Below, in pieces: positions 7,889 to 15,697 of a DNA stretch of 52,257 nucleotides. The stretch's first letter is position 1. Every line of letters begins with the position of its first letter. The stretch is from the NCBI RefSeq assembly GCF_008764295.1, contig NZ_VTQX01000029.1, positions 1 through 52,257 of the forward strand. Reading direction: 5' to 3'. The stretch is from Bacillus methanolicus. GTDB lineage: Bacteria > Bacillota > Bacilli > Bacillales > Cytobacillaceae. The position numbers and the translations under genes are program-made. The notes beneath the pieces were generated by a model that was not told where the DNA came from, made no database searches, and worked only from the letters and a program-made list of their open reading frames with translations.

Positions 7889-8775
7889 CGTTAACATACG
7901 CATTTTTTCCAGGCTGCACTTTAGAATCGGCTGCTGAAGAGTTAATGATATCCACGAAAAAAGTTGCAGAAGCACTTGGGATTGAATTGATTGAATTAAA
8001 TGGCTGGACCTGCTGTGGAGCAAGCCATATCCAGGATATTGATAACTTCTTGTCGACCTCCATTAATGCGAGAAATATCGCATTAGCTGAGAGCCTGGGA
8101 GTCTCCAAGTTATTGACCGTTTGCAATACGTGTACGCTTATGCTGCGGACAGCGAAGTTGAAAATGGATAAAAATGAAAGGTTGAAAGAACAAGTGAATG
8201 TTGGACTAGATCGGGCAGGTTTGCAGTACAAAGGGACGGTTGAAGTGACTCATCTGCTTTGGGCTTTGCTTGAGGACTACGGACTGGAAAACTTGAAAAA
8301 GAAAGTAACGGTCCCTTTGAAAGGATTAAAGGTGGCGAATTTTTACGGCTGTCACATTGTCATGCCGCCAGATGTGATGGGTTTTGAGAACCATCGTAAC
8401 CCACAATCGATGGAGATGGTGGCAGAAGCACTAGGTGCAGAATGTGTGGAATTTGATCAAAGACTCGCTTGCTGCGGCTTCCATGCTGTTTTTCCGGCAC
8501 AAAAAGAAGTTATGACAATGACGGGAATCAACTGTTTATCACCGAAGGAAGCGGGTGCAGATTGTATTGTCACGCCTTGCCCTCTTTGCCAAATGCAGCT
8601 TGATGCCTATCAGCCCGATGCGCAAAAACGCTTTGACCAAGATATAACGATGCCGATCATCCATTTACCACAATTAATTGGTTTGGCACTGGGAATAAGT
8701 CCGGAAGAGCTGGCGATTAACCGCCACGTTGTCGATGCAATCCCTGCTCTTCAAAGGAAACTACAATTGGCATAA
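7885..8775 (+). CDS. CCG-domain subunit of type-E succinate:quinone oxidoreductase (SdhE/MfrE-like)
   Basis: 296 residues with two CCG (Cys-rich, HdrB-like) domains. Domain 1: FFPGC near residue 10, GWTCCGASH, CNTC. Domain 2: FYGCH, RLACCGFH, CPLCQ. Such subunits replace the heme-b membrane anchor (SdhC/D) in non-classical enzymes of archaea, cyanobacteria and Campylobacter/Wolinella (methylmenaquinol:fumarate reductase). There is no obvious transmembrane segment; attachment through amphipathic helices is known for the family. The start overlaps the previous stop by 4 bp (ATGA). Together these three genes look like a complete membrane-cytochrome-free enzyme. Confidence 0.87.
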   Translation: MTLTYAFFPGCTLESAAEELMISTKKVAEALGIELIELNGWTCCGASHIQDIDNFLSTSINARNIALAESLGVSKLLTVCNTCTLMLRTAKLKMDKNERLKEQVNVGLDRAGLQYKGTVEVTHLLWALLEDYGLENLKKKVTVPLKGLKVANFYGCHIVMPPDVMGFENHRNPQSMEMVAEALGAECVEFDQRLACCGFHAVFPAQKEVMTMTGINCLSPKEAGADCIVTPCPLCQMQLDAYQPDAQKRFDQDITMPIIHLPQLIGLALGISPEELAINRHVVDAIPALQRKLQLA

Positions 8776-8837
8776 TCAATGTTTTCTCCAAACTGTGGTT
8801 AAATCAGATCTTACGATTTAAAAAGAGGGGATGGAGC

Positions 8838-9185
8838 ATGAACGATCTCTATCAAAAAAGAGCGAAATTAGTGGGGCATGTGGATAGCGGTTTGCTTTGG
8901 CTCCTAAATATGCATGACGATTGGATTCATGATCAATATGGGGAGAGCTACATCTACCATGGGATTATTTATTCGAGTACGACCCCTTTTCATGCATTAT
9001 CAACATCCGTTACAGGCTACTTTCAAGATGATGATACGAAGCGTTGGCTTAAGGTCAAGGATGGTAAGGTTATCTTTGAGCCAAAGGATATTTCTCTTGC
9101 TTGGAAGGATCAGTTAGAAGAGTTTTTCACATTTACGTTTACAACAGGAAGGTATGTTCGTTACAAGGAGGCTAAGCTCCTTTAA
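8838..9185 (+). CDS. Unknown 115-residue protein at the end of the fumarate operon
   Basis: No family recognised. The protein is soluble, rich in aromatic residues (WLLNMHDDW, YIYHGIIY, KRWLKVK, FFTFTF), with no Cys pair or signal peptide. The ATG follows AAAGAGGGG at good distance. It begins 62 bp after the CCG-domain gene and a terminator hairpin follows at 9204, so it is likely the last gene of the operon. A role in assembly or membrane docking of the reductase is possible but unsupported by motif. Confidence 0.7.
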   Translation: MNDLYQKRAKLVGHVDSGLLWLLNMHDDWIHDQYGESYIYHGIIYSSTTPFHALSTSVTGYFQDDDTKRWLKVKDGKVIFEPKDISLAWKDQLEEFFTFTFTTGRYVRYKEAKLL

Positions 9186-9203
9186 CACATGTATTTACTT
9201 CTC

Positions 9204-9229
9204 GGTCTTCAACTTTGAAGGCCTTTTCC
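9204..9229 (+). terminator. Terminator of the transporter/fumarase/fumarate reductase operon
   Basis: GGTCTTC (9204-9210) pairs with GAAGGCC (9217-9223, one G-T pair) across a 6-base loop, followed by TTTT. It divides the enzyme operon from the two-component genes. Confidence 0.6.
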
Positions 9230-9360
9230 TGTTTATTTCCAATTTATACACTTTGTTAATATTCATTGAATACTCGTTTTTCGGCCAATCATGGGAAGGG
9301 GCGTTATGTTATGCTTGCGCCATAAAATGTCGAAGTCGACAATTAATGAGGTGGTCGCCC

Positions 9361-10962
9361 ATGAAATGGAAGAAAATAAAATTGAAATATATGGTCATTC
9401 TTCTTGTGGGGATTGTCGTTAGTGTATCGATTCTTATCACAGGTTATTTTATTAATGAAACGGTTTCGGAACGAATTGTAGCTAGTCAAGAAGAGAAGGC
9501 CTTTAATGTCGCAAAAATGATTGCCCAAATACCGACGATCATTGAAGCGTTAAATGGGGCAGAACGTGAAGGAAGGATTCAAGAGCTGACTGCGAAAATG
9601 CGAGACTCTACAAATGTGGAATTCATTGTTGTAATGGATATGAACGGAATTAGAAAGTCTCATCCAAATCCCGATAAAATTGGTGAGAAGTTTGTGGGCG
9701 GAGATGAGACCGATGTTCTTATGGGAAAGGAATATTCTTCTGTTTCGGAAGGGACACTCGGCCCATCATTACGAGCTTTTACACCAATATTTGATGAAAA
9801 TCACCTGCAAATTGGGGCAGTTTCGGTTGGAATTTCTCTAAATCGTATCGATTTTGTATTAAGCATACTGCGTGGAAATATATTTATGGGAATTGGCATT
9901 GGCATCATTTTTGGTGCTGTTGGCGCCATTCTTTTATCATCGTTAGTGAAAAGAGTGTTATTAGGATTGGAGCCGTCTGAAATTGCCAGAATTCTGAAAG
10001 AAAGACAGGCTCTGATCGAATCTGTTCATGAAGGGATTATTGCAGTGGACAAAGAAGGGGATATTACTATTGCGAATCAATCAGCTGTAAGCTTACTTGG
10101 AAAGACTGGTACTGAGCAAGATCTGGTCGGTAAAAAAATTGATTGTATCTCGAGCACCTCCCTTTTAAGAAAATCATTGGAAACGGGCAAGGAGTACCTA
10201 GATCAAGAACAGGTCGTAAACGGAAAAGAACTTATCAGCAATACGGTACCGATCATTGTAAATGACAAGATTGTCGGGGCTGTTAATATATTACGGGATA
10301 AAAGCGAGATTAAACAGCTTGCAGAACAATTAACGGGAGTGCAGCTTTATGCAGATGCTTTAAGGGCACAATCCCATGAATTTATGAATCAACTCCATTG
10401 TGTAATGGGGCTGATTCACTTAAAGGAATACGATGAACTGGAAAATTTCATCGAAAAAACGGTTGAGGACACACAGAATGACATTAGCAATGTGACAAAA
10501 AAATTACGGGATCCTGCTTTAGTAGGTTTTCTCCTTGGAAAGTTAAGCTATGCGCGAGAATCTGGAATAACGTTTGCATTATCGATTAATCATGTCTTCC
10601 CTGCTTGGAAAGATGCGGAGTTTTCCCATGATTTAATTACGATCATTGGCAATTTGCTTGACAATGCCATTGACGCAGCAGCGGAGAGTGCGAATAAGCA
10701 AGTGAACTTAAAGCTTGAATTTTTAGATAAGACATTAATGATTGAAATGCAAGACTTTGGCAAAGGGATAAAAACACCATTTCAAAGGTACATTTTTCAG
10801 AAAGGCTACTCAACGAAAGGGGAAAACCGCGGGTATGGTCTATTTTTGTTGAAGCAAACAGTAGAAAAGCGCAATGGGCGTATCCGTTTATCTAGTTCAA
10901 AAACAGAGGGCACTACATTTATGATAACAATACCTTGGCAATGGGAAGGTGATAAAACATGA
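9361..10962 (+). CDS. Sensor histidine kinase, DcuS/CitA/MalK type
   Basis: 533 residues, the same size as B. subtilis MalK. Order: N-terminal membrane segment (about 10-32), extracytoplasmic sensor (Cache/PASC-type, about 33-165, with VVMDMNGIRKSHPNP and GPSLRAFTPIFD), second membrane segment (about 175-200), PAS domain (about 215-320), phosphoacceptor H339 in SHEFMNQLH, N-box NLLDNAIDAA and G-box GYGLFLL. The start at 9361 is chosen because GAGGTGG is 6-7 bp upstream and a membrane helix follows. Members sense malate, fumarate, succinate or citrate outside the cell, which fits the transporter genes upstream. Confidence 0.92.
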   Translation: MKWKKIKLKYMVILLVGIVVSVSILITGYFINETVSERIVASQEEKAFNVAKMIAQIPTIIEALNGAEREGRIQELTAKMRDSTNVEFIVVMDMNGIRKSHPNPDKIGEKFVGGDETDVLMGKEYSSVSEGTLGPSLRAFTPIFDENHLQIGAVSVGISLNRIDFVLSILRGNIFMGIGIGIIFGAVGAILLSSLVKRVLLGLEPSEIARILKERQALIESVHEGIIAVDKEGDITIANQSAVSLLGKTGTEQDLVGKKIDCISSTSLLRKSLETGKEYLDQEQVVNGKELISNTVPIIVNDKIVGAVNILRDKSEIKQLAEQLTGVQLYADALRAQSHEFMNQLHCVMGLIHLKEYDELENFIEKTVEDTQNDISNVTKKLRDPALVGFLLGKLSYARESGITFALSINHVFPAWKDAEFSHDLITIIGNLLDNAIDAAAESANKQVNLKLEFLDKTLMIEMQDFGKGIKTPFQRYIFQKGYSTKGENRGYGLFLLKQTVEKRNGRIRLSSSKTEGTTFMITIPWQWEGDKT

Positions 10963-11669
10963 TAAAAGTGTTGATTGTTGAAGATGATCCGATGGTAGCT
11001 GAGCTAAATAGGCGCTATGTGGAAAGTGTTGACGGTTTTCAAGTACTCAAAGTTGTTCAGTCTGTCGATGATGCGAAAGAAGTGTTAAAAACGGATAAGT
11101 TAGATTTAATATTATTAGACGTATTTATGCCTGGGGACAATGGGCTTACCCTATTGTTATATATTAGGGAATTAGGATTGAGTGTGGATGTTATTTTGAT
11201 CACGGCCGCTTCTGATATTGAAACGATTCAAAGTGCATTAAGATTCGGTACGATTGATTATTTAATAAAGCCATTTACATTTGCTAGATTGAAAGAAGCG
11301 CTTCTTTCATATAAACAAAAGCTTGAATTTTTAGAGTTTCATCCTCATCAGATTAATCAACAGGAATTGGATGAGAGGCTGTTACAGAAAGAAAGAATGC
11401 AACCGACGCATGAGCTACCAAAGGGATTGACAAAGCATACGCTTAATCTCATTTGGGCAGAATTGCAGGCAATTGGAGAAAATGAGTTTTCAACGAACGA
11501 TATTGCCAAAAGTACGGGCATTTCAAGAGTATCCATTAGAAAATATTTAAATTTTCTTGAAGAAATTGGTGTATTAGAGACGAGGGTGTCATATGGCACT
11601 ATTGGCCGTCCAATTAGCCAGTATATTTTAAATGAACAAAACAGCATAGCGATATCTGATTATTTATAA
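10959..11669 (+). CDS. Response regulator, DcuR/MalR/CitB type
   Basis: 236 residues. The receiver domain has E8, D9, D10, phosphoacceptor D54 (LILLDVFMPG), T/S region at ITAAS and the conserved K in LIKPF. A C-terminal helix-turn-helix lies at about 170-225 (FSTNDIAKSTGISRVSIRKYLNFL). The start overlaps the kinase stop by 4 bp (ATGA). Members activate C4-dicarboxylate transport and metabolism genes, so the upstream operon is the expected target. Confidence 0.92.
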   Translation: MIKVLIVEDDPMVAELNRRYVESVDGFQVLKVVQSVDDAKEVLKTDKLDLILLDVFMPGDNGLTLLLYIRELGLSVDVILITAASDIETIQSALRFGTIDYLIKPFTFARLKEALLSYKQKLEFLEFHPHQINQQELDERLLQKERMQPTHELPKGLTKHTLNLIWAELQAIGENEFSTNDIAKSTGISRVSIRKYLNFLEEIGVLETRVSYGTIGRPISQYILNEQNSIAISDYL

Positions 11670-11685
11670 ATGAAGTATGCTTTAG

Positions 11686-11707
11686 CCTGCAGTCTTGCAG
11701 GTTTTTT
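11686..11707 (+). terminator. Terminator after the two-component system
   Basis: CCTGCA (11686-11691), loop GTCT, TGCAGG (11696-11701), then six T. Confidence 0.8.
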
Positions 11708-12112
11708 ATATTTCTTGTAAAGGAACTCTGCAAAAAACCTTAAATTCCAAGAACAGTATTTCCCTTTCAATTCCGTGAAAAATCCGACAATGAACGAATT
11801 GCCTCTGGCACCTTGAGTTAAAAAATGAAACCTTCATTCTTGTCCTAACGTAAAATAAAAGAAGGAGTTGCTAAAGCTGAAGTCGAACCAATTATTATCA
11901 GCTTGTGTGTTATTTAGTGATTCACCGCCCTAACGAAGCAAAGAAGGAATTTATATCTAAGCTCCATTCCGCTTTTTTTGCTCTGAAAGGCCATGCAGAA
12001 ATATTTTTCTTCATTGGTTTTAGAGCAATAGTAGGCGTGGTCATACTTATTAGGGGTTTTGTGAAGGATATTTTGTAAAAAGCAGTTAAACATTTTTTAG
12101 GAGGGCTACGTG
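11708..12112 (+). other. About 400 bp without a recognisable gene
   Basis: No credible reading frame. A possible weak terminator lies at about 11949-11989, where GGAAT and ATTCC flank a long loop followed by CGCTTTTTTT. A promoter for yvlB is expected here but no clear -35/-10 pair was identified. Confidence 0.4.
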
Positions 12113-13219
12113 ATGCAAGAAGAACGAAAGCGAATTTTGAACATGGTGCAAGAAGGAAAGCTAACGGTAGATGAGGCTTTGATTTTGTTGGAAGGGCTGG
12201 AGGACGCGGAAAGCACTAAGAAAAATAAAGCAGAACAGCTTTTTGGGGAATTGTCAACAGCTGTAAAGTTTGAAGAAGCGAAAAAAGATGATTCTTTTCA
12301 AAGCCAAAAGCATCAATCGACTAAGGATAAAATTTTTGAGTTTGTCGACACAGCTATTCAAAAAATCAAGGATTTTGATTTAGATTTGAATTTCGGCCAA
12401 TCAGTTGATATTTCTCATATTTTTCAACAAGGGGATGTCTATTTAAGAGAGATGGACGTCGATTTGGCCAATGGTTCTGTGAAGATTGTGCCATGGGAAC
12501 AACAGGATGTTCGCGTTGAATGTGAGGCAAAGGTCTATCGAGTCGAGTCCCAGGATGAAGCGAGAAATACGTTTTTAAAAGACGTCATTTTTGCAATTGA
12601 AGGACAAAAACTGCGGTTTGCTTCACAGCAAAAATGGATGAAGATCCATGCCACACTCTACATTCCCAAAGCGCAGTATGAAAATATTAAAGTGAGAATG
12701 TTTAATGGTTCAATCATTAGTGAAAACTTGCAAGTAGAAAAATATAATGTAAAAACAGCGAATGGAAAAATTAATATGTCTAACATAGAGAGCAAGTATG
12801 TCGATGCAGAAACAGCAAACGGGCAAATTGAAGTTGTTAATGGTAAAATAGATGACCTAGAGGCAGAGACGATTAATGGAGCGATTAAATTGGATGGCAG
12901 CTTCAAAAAGGTAGAACTGCAATCCTTTAACGGCAATATCGATTGTACTGTTACCGAACCAAGTTGTGAACGGATCGAGGCAAAGGTGACGACAGGCGGT
13001 ATCAAGTTGTTTGTACCTGAGCATGCCGCTATTGCTGGAGAGCTAAAAACCAATCTCGGCAACTTCAATATTGATTACACAGGCATTCAAGTTACCGAGG
13101 AAAAAAATGAAGTCGTTCAAAAACAACTTCGTTTCCAGCCTAGCAGCCACCATGGTCACATAATGAGAATCGATGCGGATACGAAAACAGGATCGGTGAC
13201 AATCAAGCGACTAAAGTAA
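12113..13219 (+). CDS. yvlB: YvlB-like protein, DUF4097 beta-solenoid, possible cell-envelope stress role
   Basis: 368 residues. An N-terminal SHOCT-like/anti-sigma-style helical segment (ERKRILNMVQEGKLTVDEALILLEGLED) is followed by a charged linker and a long DUF4097 domain with regular short beta repeats containing NG (FNGSI, TANGKI, TANGQI, TINGAI, FNGNI), the expected right-handed beta helix. ATG 12113 is preferred over GTG 12110 because AGGAGGG at 12099-12105 is 7 bp away. In B. subtilis yvlB and yvlD are envelope-stress genes near hprK, and the same order holds here. Confidence 0.85.
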   Translation: MQEERKRILNMVQEGKLTVDEALILLEGLEDAESTKKNKAEQLFGELSTAVKFEEAKKDDSFQSQKHQSTKDKIFEFVDTAIQKIKDFDLDLNFGQSVDISHIFQQGDVYLREMDVDLANGSVKIVPWEQQDVRVECEAKVYRVESQDEARNTFLKDVIFAIEGQKLRFASQQKWMKIHATLYIPKAQYENIKVRMFNGSIISENLQVEKYNVKTANGKINMSNIESKYVDAETANGQIEVVNGKIDDLEAETINGAIKLDGSFKKVELQSFNGNIDCTVTEPSCERIEAKVTTGGIKLFVPEHAAIAGELKTNLGNFNIDYTGIQVTEEKNEVVQKQLRFQPSSHHGHIMRIDADTKTGSVTIKRLK

Positions 13220-13267
13220 TAGAATAGTCCTCTAGAGAACTGAAATAGCGCTTAAAGGATGTTGAAT

Positions 13268-13630
13268 ATGAGATGGATTATTGGAATTTTAATTAATGCG
13301 GTCTTATTTATTGCCTTGGCAGGTTATTTTGAGAATTCCTTCTATATTGAAAGTATTGGTGCGGCCATTGGCGCCAGCTTTATGCTCGCCATTCTTAATA
13401 TTTTGGTGAAGCCCATTTTAATCATTTTAACTTTGCCTATTACGATTATCACCCTTGGTTTATTTTTGTTTGTCATCAATGGGGTAACGCTCCTTATAAC
13501 AGAGGCACTCATGGGTGAGGCATTTCAAATAAATGGACTGGGAATGGCCATTCTCATTTCAGCAATCATGTCGATTATTAATCTCGTGATTCAAAATGTT
13601 ATTTATGATAAGAAGAAAACAAGAAACTGA
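13268..13630 (+). CDS. yvlD: YvlD-like membrane protein (phage holin 4 superfamily)
   Basis: About 120 residues with four hydrophobic segments (IIGILINAVLFIALAGY, IGAAIGASFMLAILNIL, ILIILTLPITIITLGLFLF, ILISAIMSIINLVIQ). Matches the YvlD family. Despite the holin name, chromosomal members are not phage lysis proteins; they accompany yvlB. ATG 13268 is chosen because AAAGGA lies 8 bp upstream; ATG 13259 overlaps that site. Confidence 0.85.
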   Translation: MRWIIGILINAVLFIALAGYFENSFYIESIGAAIGASFMLAILNILVKPILIILTLPITIITLGLFLFVINGVTLLITEALMGEAFQINGLGMAILISAIMSIINLVIQNVIYDKKKTRN

Positions 13631-13782
13631 GCGACATCGTCATTTCATCATACAAAGAAGGACCATACTTTAAAGGGCGCAGCAAAAAATAAACGGATCT
13701 TATCAGATAAGTATATACTTTCCAGAAAATAGCATAGCTAAACTACATGAAACTGGATGACATATATGATTTTAGCAATCAA

Positions 13783-13819
13783 AAGAGCCAAACTAATTAG
13801 TATCAATTGTTTGGCTCTT
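13783..13819. terminator. Strong hairpin, possible terminator downstream of yvlD
   Basis: AAGAGCCAAAC (13783-13793) and GTTTGGCTCTT (13809-13819) form a perfect 11-bp stem with a 15-base loop. The following bases are only mixed T-rich (ACGATTTTGTATTATTTT). It marks the boundary between the yvl genes and the AT-rich accessory island. Confidence 0.5.
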
Positions 13820-13995
13820 ACGATTTTGTATTATTTTATTTCACTTAAAAAATAAGGTGGGGTAAAAGTATCAACTCCTAACGAATTAAACTTAACAGAA
13901 CATATTTTTAGTCTTTGCAAAACTGGTATTTTTACAACTCTTAAAAAATAGTCATTGTGCTTGTATTAAGGGTTAAATTGTATTATATTTAGTTT

Positions 13996-14014
13996 GTAAT
14001 TAATCAATAAATAA
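13996..14014. promoter_or_regulatory. Candidate TetR operator A, upstream of the tetR gene
   Basis: GTAATTAATCAATAAATAA, 24 bp before the tetR start. It closely matches the site at 14850 (GTGATTAATCAATAATTAA). Probably an autoregulatory site; inferred from its recurrence before each transcription unit of the cluster. Confidence 0.5.
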
Positions 14015-14037
14015 ACATAAATGAATGGGTGTAAAAT

Positions 14038-14553
14038 ATGGCAAGACCTAAAAAGGGAAATCGTAAGGAAGATATTCTTGAAGCGGGATTGGAAGTATTT
14101 GCAATAAAAGGATACTATAATACAACAACTGCACATATAGCAGAAAAAGCGGGAATATCACAGCCGTATGTATTTAAATTTTTTAGAACAAAAGAAGAGC
14201 TATTTATTGCAGCCTTAGATCGTGCGTTTGATAGAATCATTCAAACTTTTAAAAATGTTGAATCGAGCTCAGAACAACTCGTTAACAAGATGATCGAAGC
14301 TTATGAAGAACTGTCTACATTACATCCTAATGAAATTGCTTTGCAGGTAATTGGAATTTCCGTAACAGAAGAAGCAATACAGGAAGCTGCAAAGAATGGT
14401 CTGGCCCGTATAAGAAGTTACACTTTAGAAAGGTTTAACTCAGCTGGAATAAAAAATGCCGAAAGAGAAGTAACTACTTTTCTAGCTAGAGGGATGTTAT
14501 GTAATATCTCCTATTTCTTAGATTTCCCTGAACTTATTGATAAAAATAAATAA
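14038..14553 (+). CDS. TetR/AcrR-family regulator
   Basis: 171 residues. N-terminal TetR helix-turn-helix: EDILEAGLEVFAIKGYY, then TTTAHIAEKAGISQPYVFKFF. The C-terminal ligand domain is unassigned and somewhat shorter than usual (190-200 residues). The ATG follows GGGTG. Neighbours are two micropeptide genes and a quinone reductase-like gene; AT-rich palindromes with a TGATTAATCA-like core precede each unit, suggesting a small regulon induced by a reactive or toxic compound (inference). Confidence 0.88.
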   Translation: MARPKKGNRKEDILEAGLEVFAIKGYYNTTTAHIAEKAGISQPYVFKFFRTKEELFIAALDRAFDRIIQTFKNVESSSEQLVNKMIEAYEELSTLHPNEIALQVIGISVTEEAIQEAAKNGLARIRSYTLERFNSAGIKNAEREVTTFLARGMLCNISYFLDFPELIDKNK

Positions 14554-14588
14554 TCAAATGAAGTTGGTTATTTATGTAATAAATAGTT

Positions 14589-14613
14589 ATTGATTGATTA
14601 ATAATTAATTAAT
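14589..14613. promoter_or_regulatory. Candidate TetR operator B, upstream of the first micropeptide
   Basis: The stretch contains TGATTAATAATTAATTAA; its reverse complement shares ATTAATCAAT with sites A and C. It lies immediately before the ribosome site of the micropeptide at 14626. Confidence 0.45.
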
Positions 14614-14625
14614 GGGGGTGAAAAG

Positions 14626-14697
14626 ATGAAATTAAAAAGTTTTGATTATGTTTCTATCACAATTATTCTTATTTGCATCATTAGTTGGTGGGGTTAA
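14626..14697 (+). CDS. Micropeptide, 23 residues, one membrane segment
   Basis: MKLKSFDYVS followed by a hydrophobic stretch ITIILICIIS and WWG at the end. GGGGGTG at 14614-14620 is a fair ribosome site. A charged N-terminus plus a single hydrophobic helix would suit a membrane micropeptide. No family recognised. Supported by the second such peptide next to it and by the upstream operator-like site. Confidence 0.5.
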   Translation: MKLKSFDYVSITIILICIISWWG

Positions 14698-14737
14698 AGA
14701 GTTATTGTGAAGTATTTTTTATGAGGAGGTGAGAATG

Positions 14738-14833
14738 ATGAACGGAAATAAAAAAGAATCTTCTCTTTCCCCTTTGTCCATTGGACTAGGAATTACAGCT
14801 ATAGTGATTGTCTTGTTTACGTTATGGGACTAA
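14738..14833 (+). CDS. Micropeptide, 31 residues, one membrane segment
   Basis: A polar N-terminus (MNGNKKESSLSP) followed by a hydrophobic helix (LSIGLGITAIVIVLFTLW) and a final D. AGGAGGTGA at 14724-14732 is an excellent ribosome site, 8 bp before ATG 14738 (ATG 14735 also possible). The strong translation signal argues this is a real gene. Function unknown; the pair may act in or regulate a membrane complex. Confidence 0.55.
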   Translation: MNGNKKESSLSPLSIGLGITAIVIVLFTLWD

Positions 14834-14843
14834 CGTATTAATA

Positions 14844-14870
14844 TTAGTTAGTGATTAATCAATAATTAAT
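14844..14870. promoter_or_regulatory. Candidate TetR operator C
   Basis: Contains the perfect palindrome TGATTAATCA (14852-14861) within TTAGTTAGTGATTAATCAAT. Site D at 14942 carries the same AGTTAGTGATTAAT sequence in opposite orientation, so C and D are a large inverted pair before the quinone reductase gene. Confidence 0.5.
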
Positions 14871-14941
14871 GAGCGAATCCTCTATATTATTAGGAGTAGC
14901 AGGTTAACTTATTGTTTTTCAACATTACTGGATAATATAAA

Positions 14942-14960
14942 AATTAATTAATCACTAACT
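14942..14960. promoter_or_regulatory. Candidate TetR operator D
   Basis: AATTAATTAATCACTAACT, the reverse complement of AGTTAGTGATTAATTAATT, mirroring site C about 90 bp upstream. It lies 44 bp before the oxidoreductase start, where it could overlap its promoter. Confidence 0.5.
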
Positions 14961-15003
14961 TTGTACTGAAAATAGAACTGAAAGATTGAGAGGAGTTAAT
15001 CTT

Positions 15004-15570
15004 ATGAACCATTTAATTGTGTATGCTCATCCAAGAAAAGAAAGTTTTAACCATGCCATTCTGGAAGCTACCATCCGAGGTATTCGCCAAAAGGGACATG
15101 AATATGTAGTACGCGATTTGTACGCGATGAAGTTTCAACCAGTCGCAAGCAGCAGTGAAATTTTGGGTGGCATCGGCGAGGATATTGAACAGGAGCATCA
15201 TTATCTGAAGTGGGCAGACGTCATCATTTTCATCTATCCGATCTGGTGGACAGGACTGCCTGCAATCGTCAAAGGCTATATTGACCGTGTCTTTACTTAT
15301 GGGTTTGCCTACCGTTACGTGAATGGTGAACAAATGGGAATGCTGAAAGGAAAAAAAGCCTTAATCTTTAACACGCAAGGAAAATCGCATGCCCAATATG
15401 CGGCCATCGGCATGGATAATGCACTATTGTTGACTTCCGACACAGGTATATTTGAATACTGCGGCATAGAAGTGCTGCAACATGTTTTTTTCGAGTCTGT
15501 ACCGAGCTCCGACAAGGCGACACGTATAGCTTGGCTGGATCAAATCGAGGTGATGGCAAGTCAATTATAA
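15004..15570 (+). CDS. NAD(P)H dehydrogenase (quinone) / flavodoxin-fold oxidoreductase
   Basis: 188 residues of the KefF/MdaB/YwrO flavodoxin-like family. Motifs: LIVYAHPRKESFNHA (FMN phosphate loop), IFIYPIWWTGLPAIVKGYIDRVFTYGFAY (isoalloxazine region), and LIFNTQGKS. It likely reduces quinones or other electrophiles by two electrons with FMN. ATG 15004 has AGGAG 8 bp upstream; the TTG at 14986 is a less likely start. Base composition is less AT-rich than the neighbouring micropeptide region. Operator-like sites C and D upstream suggest control by the TetR protein. Confidence 0.88.
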   Translation: MNHLIVYAHPRKESFNHAILEATIRGIRQKGHEYVVRDLYAMKFQPVASSSEILGGIGEDIEQEHHYLKWADVIIFIYPIWWTGLPAIVKGYIDRVFTYGFAYRYVNGEQMGMLKGKKALIFNTQGKSHAQYAAIGMDNALLLTSDTGIFEYCGIEVLQHVFFESVPSSDKATRIAWLDQIEVMASQL

Positions 15571-15595
15571 GTGATATTTTTATATGATTATCAAG

Positions 15596-15697
15596 AGCCA
15601 TCTTTTAAACTTGGTTTAAACAGTATAAGTTTCTTGTCCCGAGTTGAGGAAAAGAACTGGTGCTGTTTACAGAAACAGCTAAGTATCTAAGATGGCT
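15596..15697. other. Nested hairpin element, possible structured RNA or small mobile repeat
   Basis: AGCCATCTT (15596-15604) pairs with AAGATGGCT (15689-15697). Inside are two more perfect hairpins: TTTAAAC/GTTTAAA around 15604-15620 and GCTGTTT-ACAG-AAACAGC (15662-15679). No reading frame fits. It could be a structured RNA, a 3' element of the oxidoreductase mRNA, or a miniature inverted-repeat element. From here to 16370 no intact gene was found. Confidence 0.4.

Noticed and set aside
9154..9360. N-terminal extension of the sensor kinase
   Set aside because: The open frame extends upstream but passes through the end of the previous gene and a terminator; ATG 9361 has a ribosome site and a membrane helix follows.
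13268..13630. Phage holin
   Set aside because: The family name is holin-like, but the gene is next to yvlB in the conserved chromosomal order, far from any phage lysis genes.
15596..15697. Group II intron domain V or other known ribozyme
   Set aside because: The nested hairpins lack the conserved domain V bulge and loop sequences and no intron-encoded protein is nearby.
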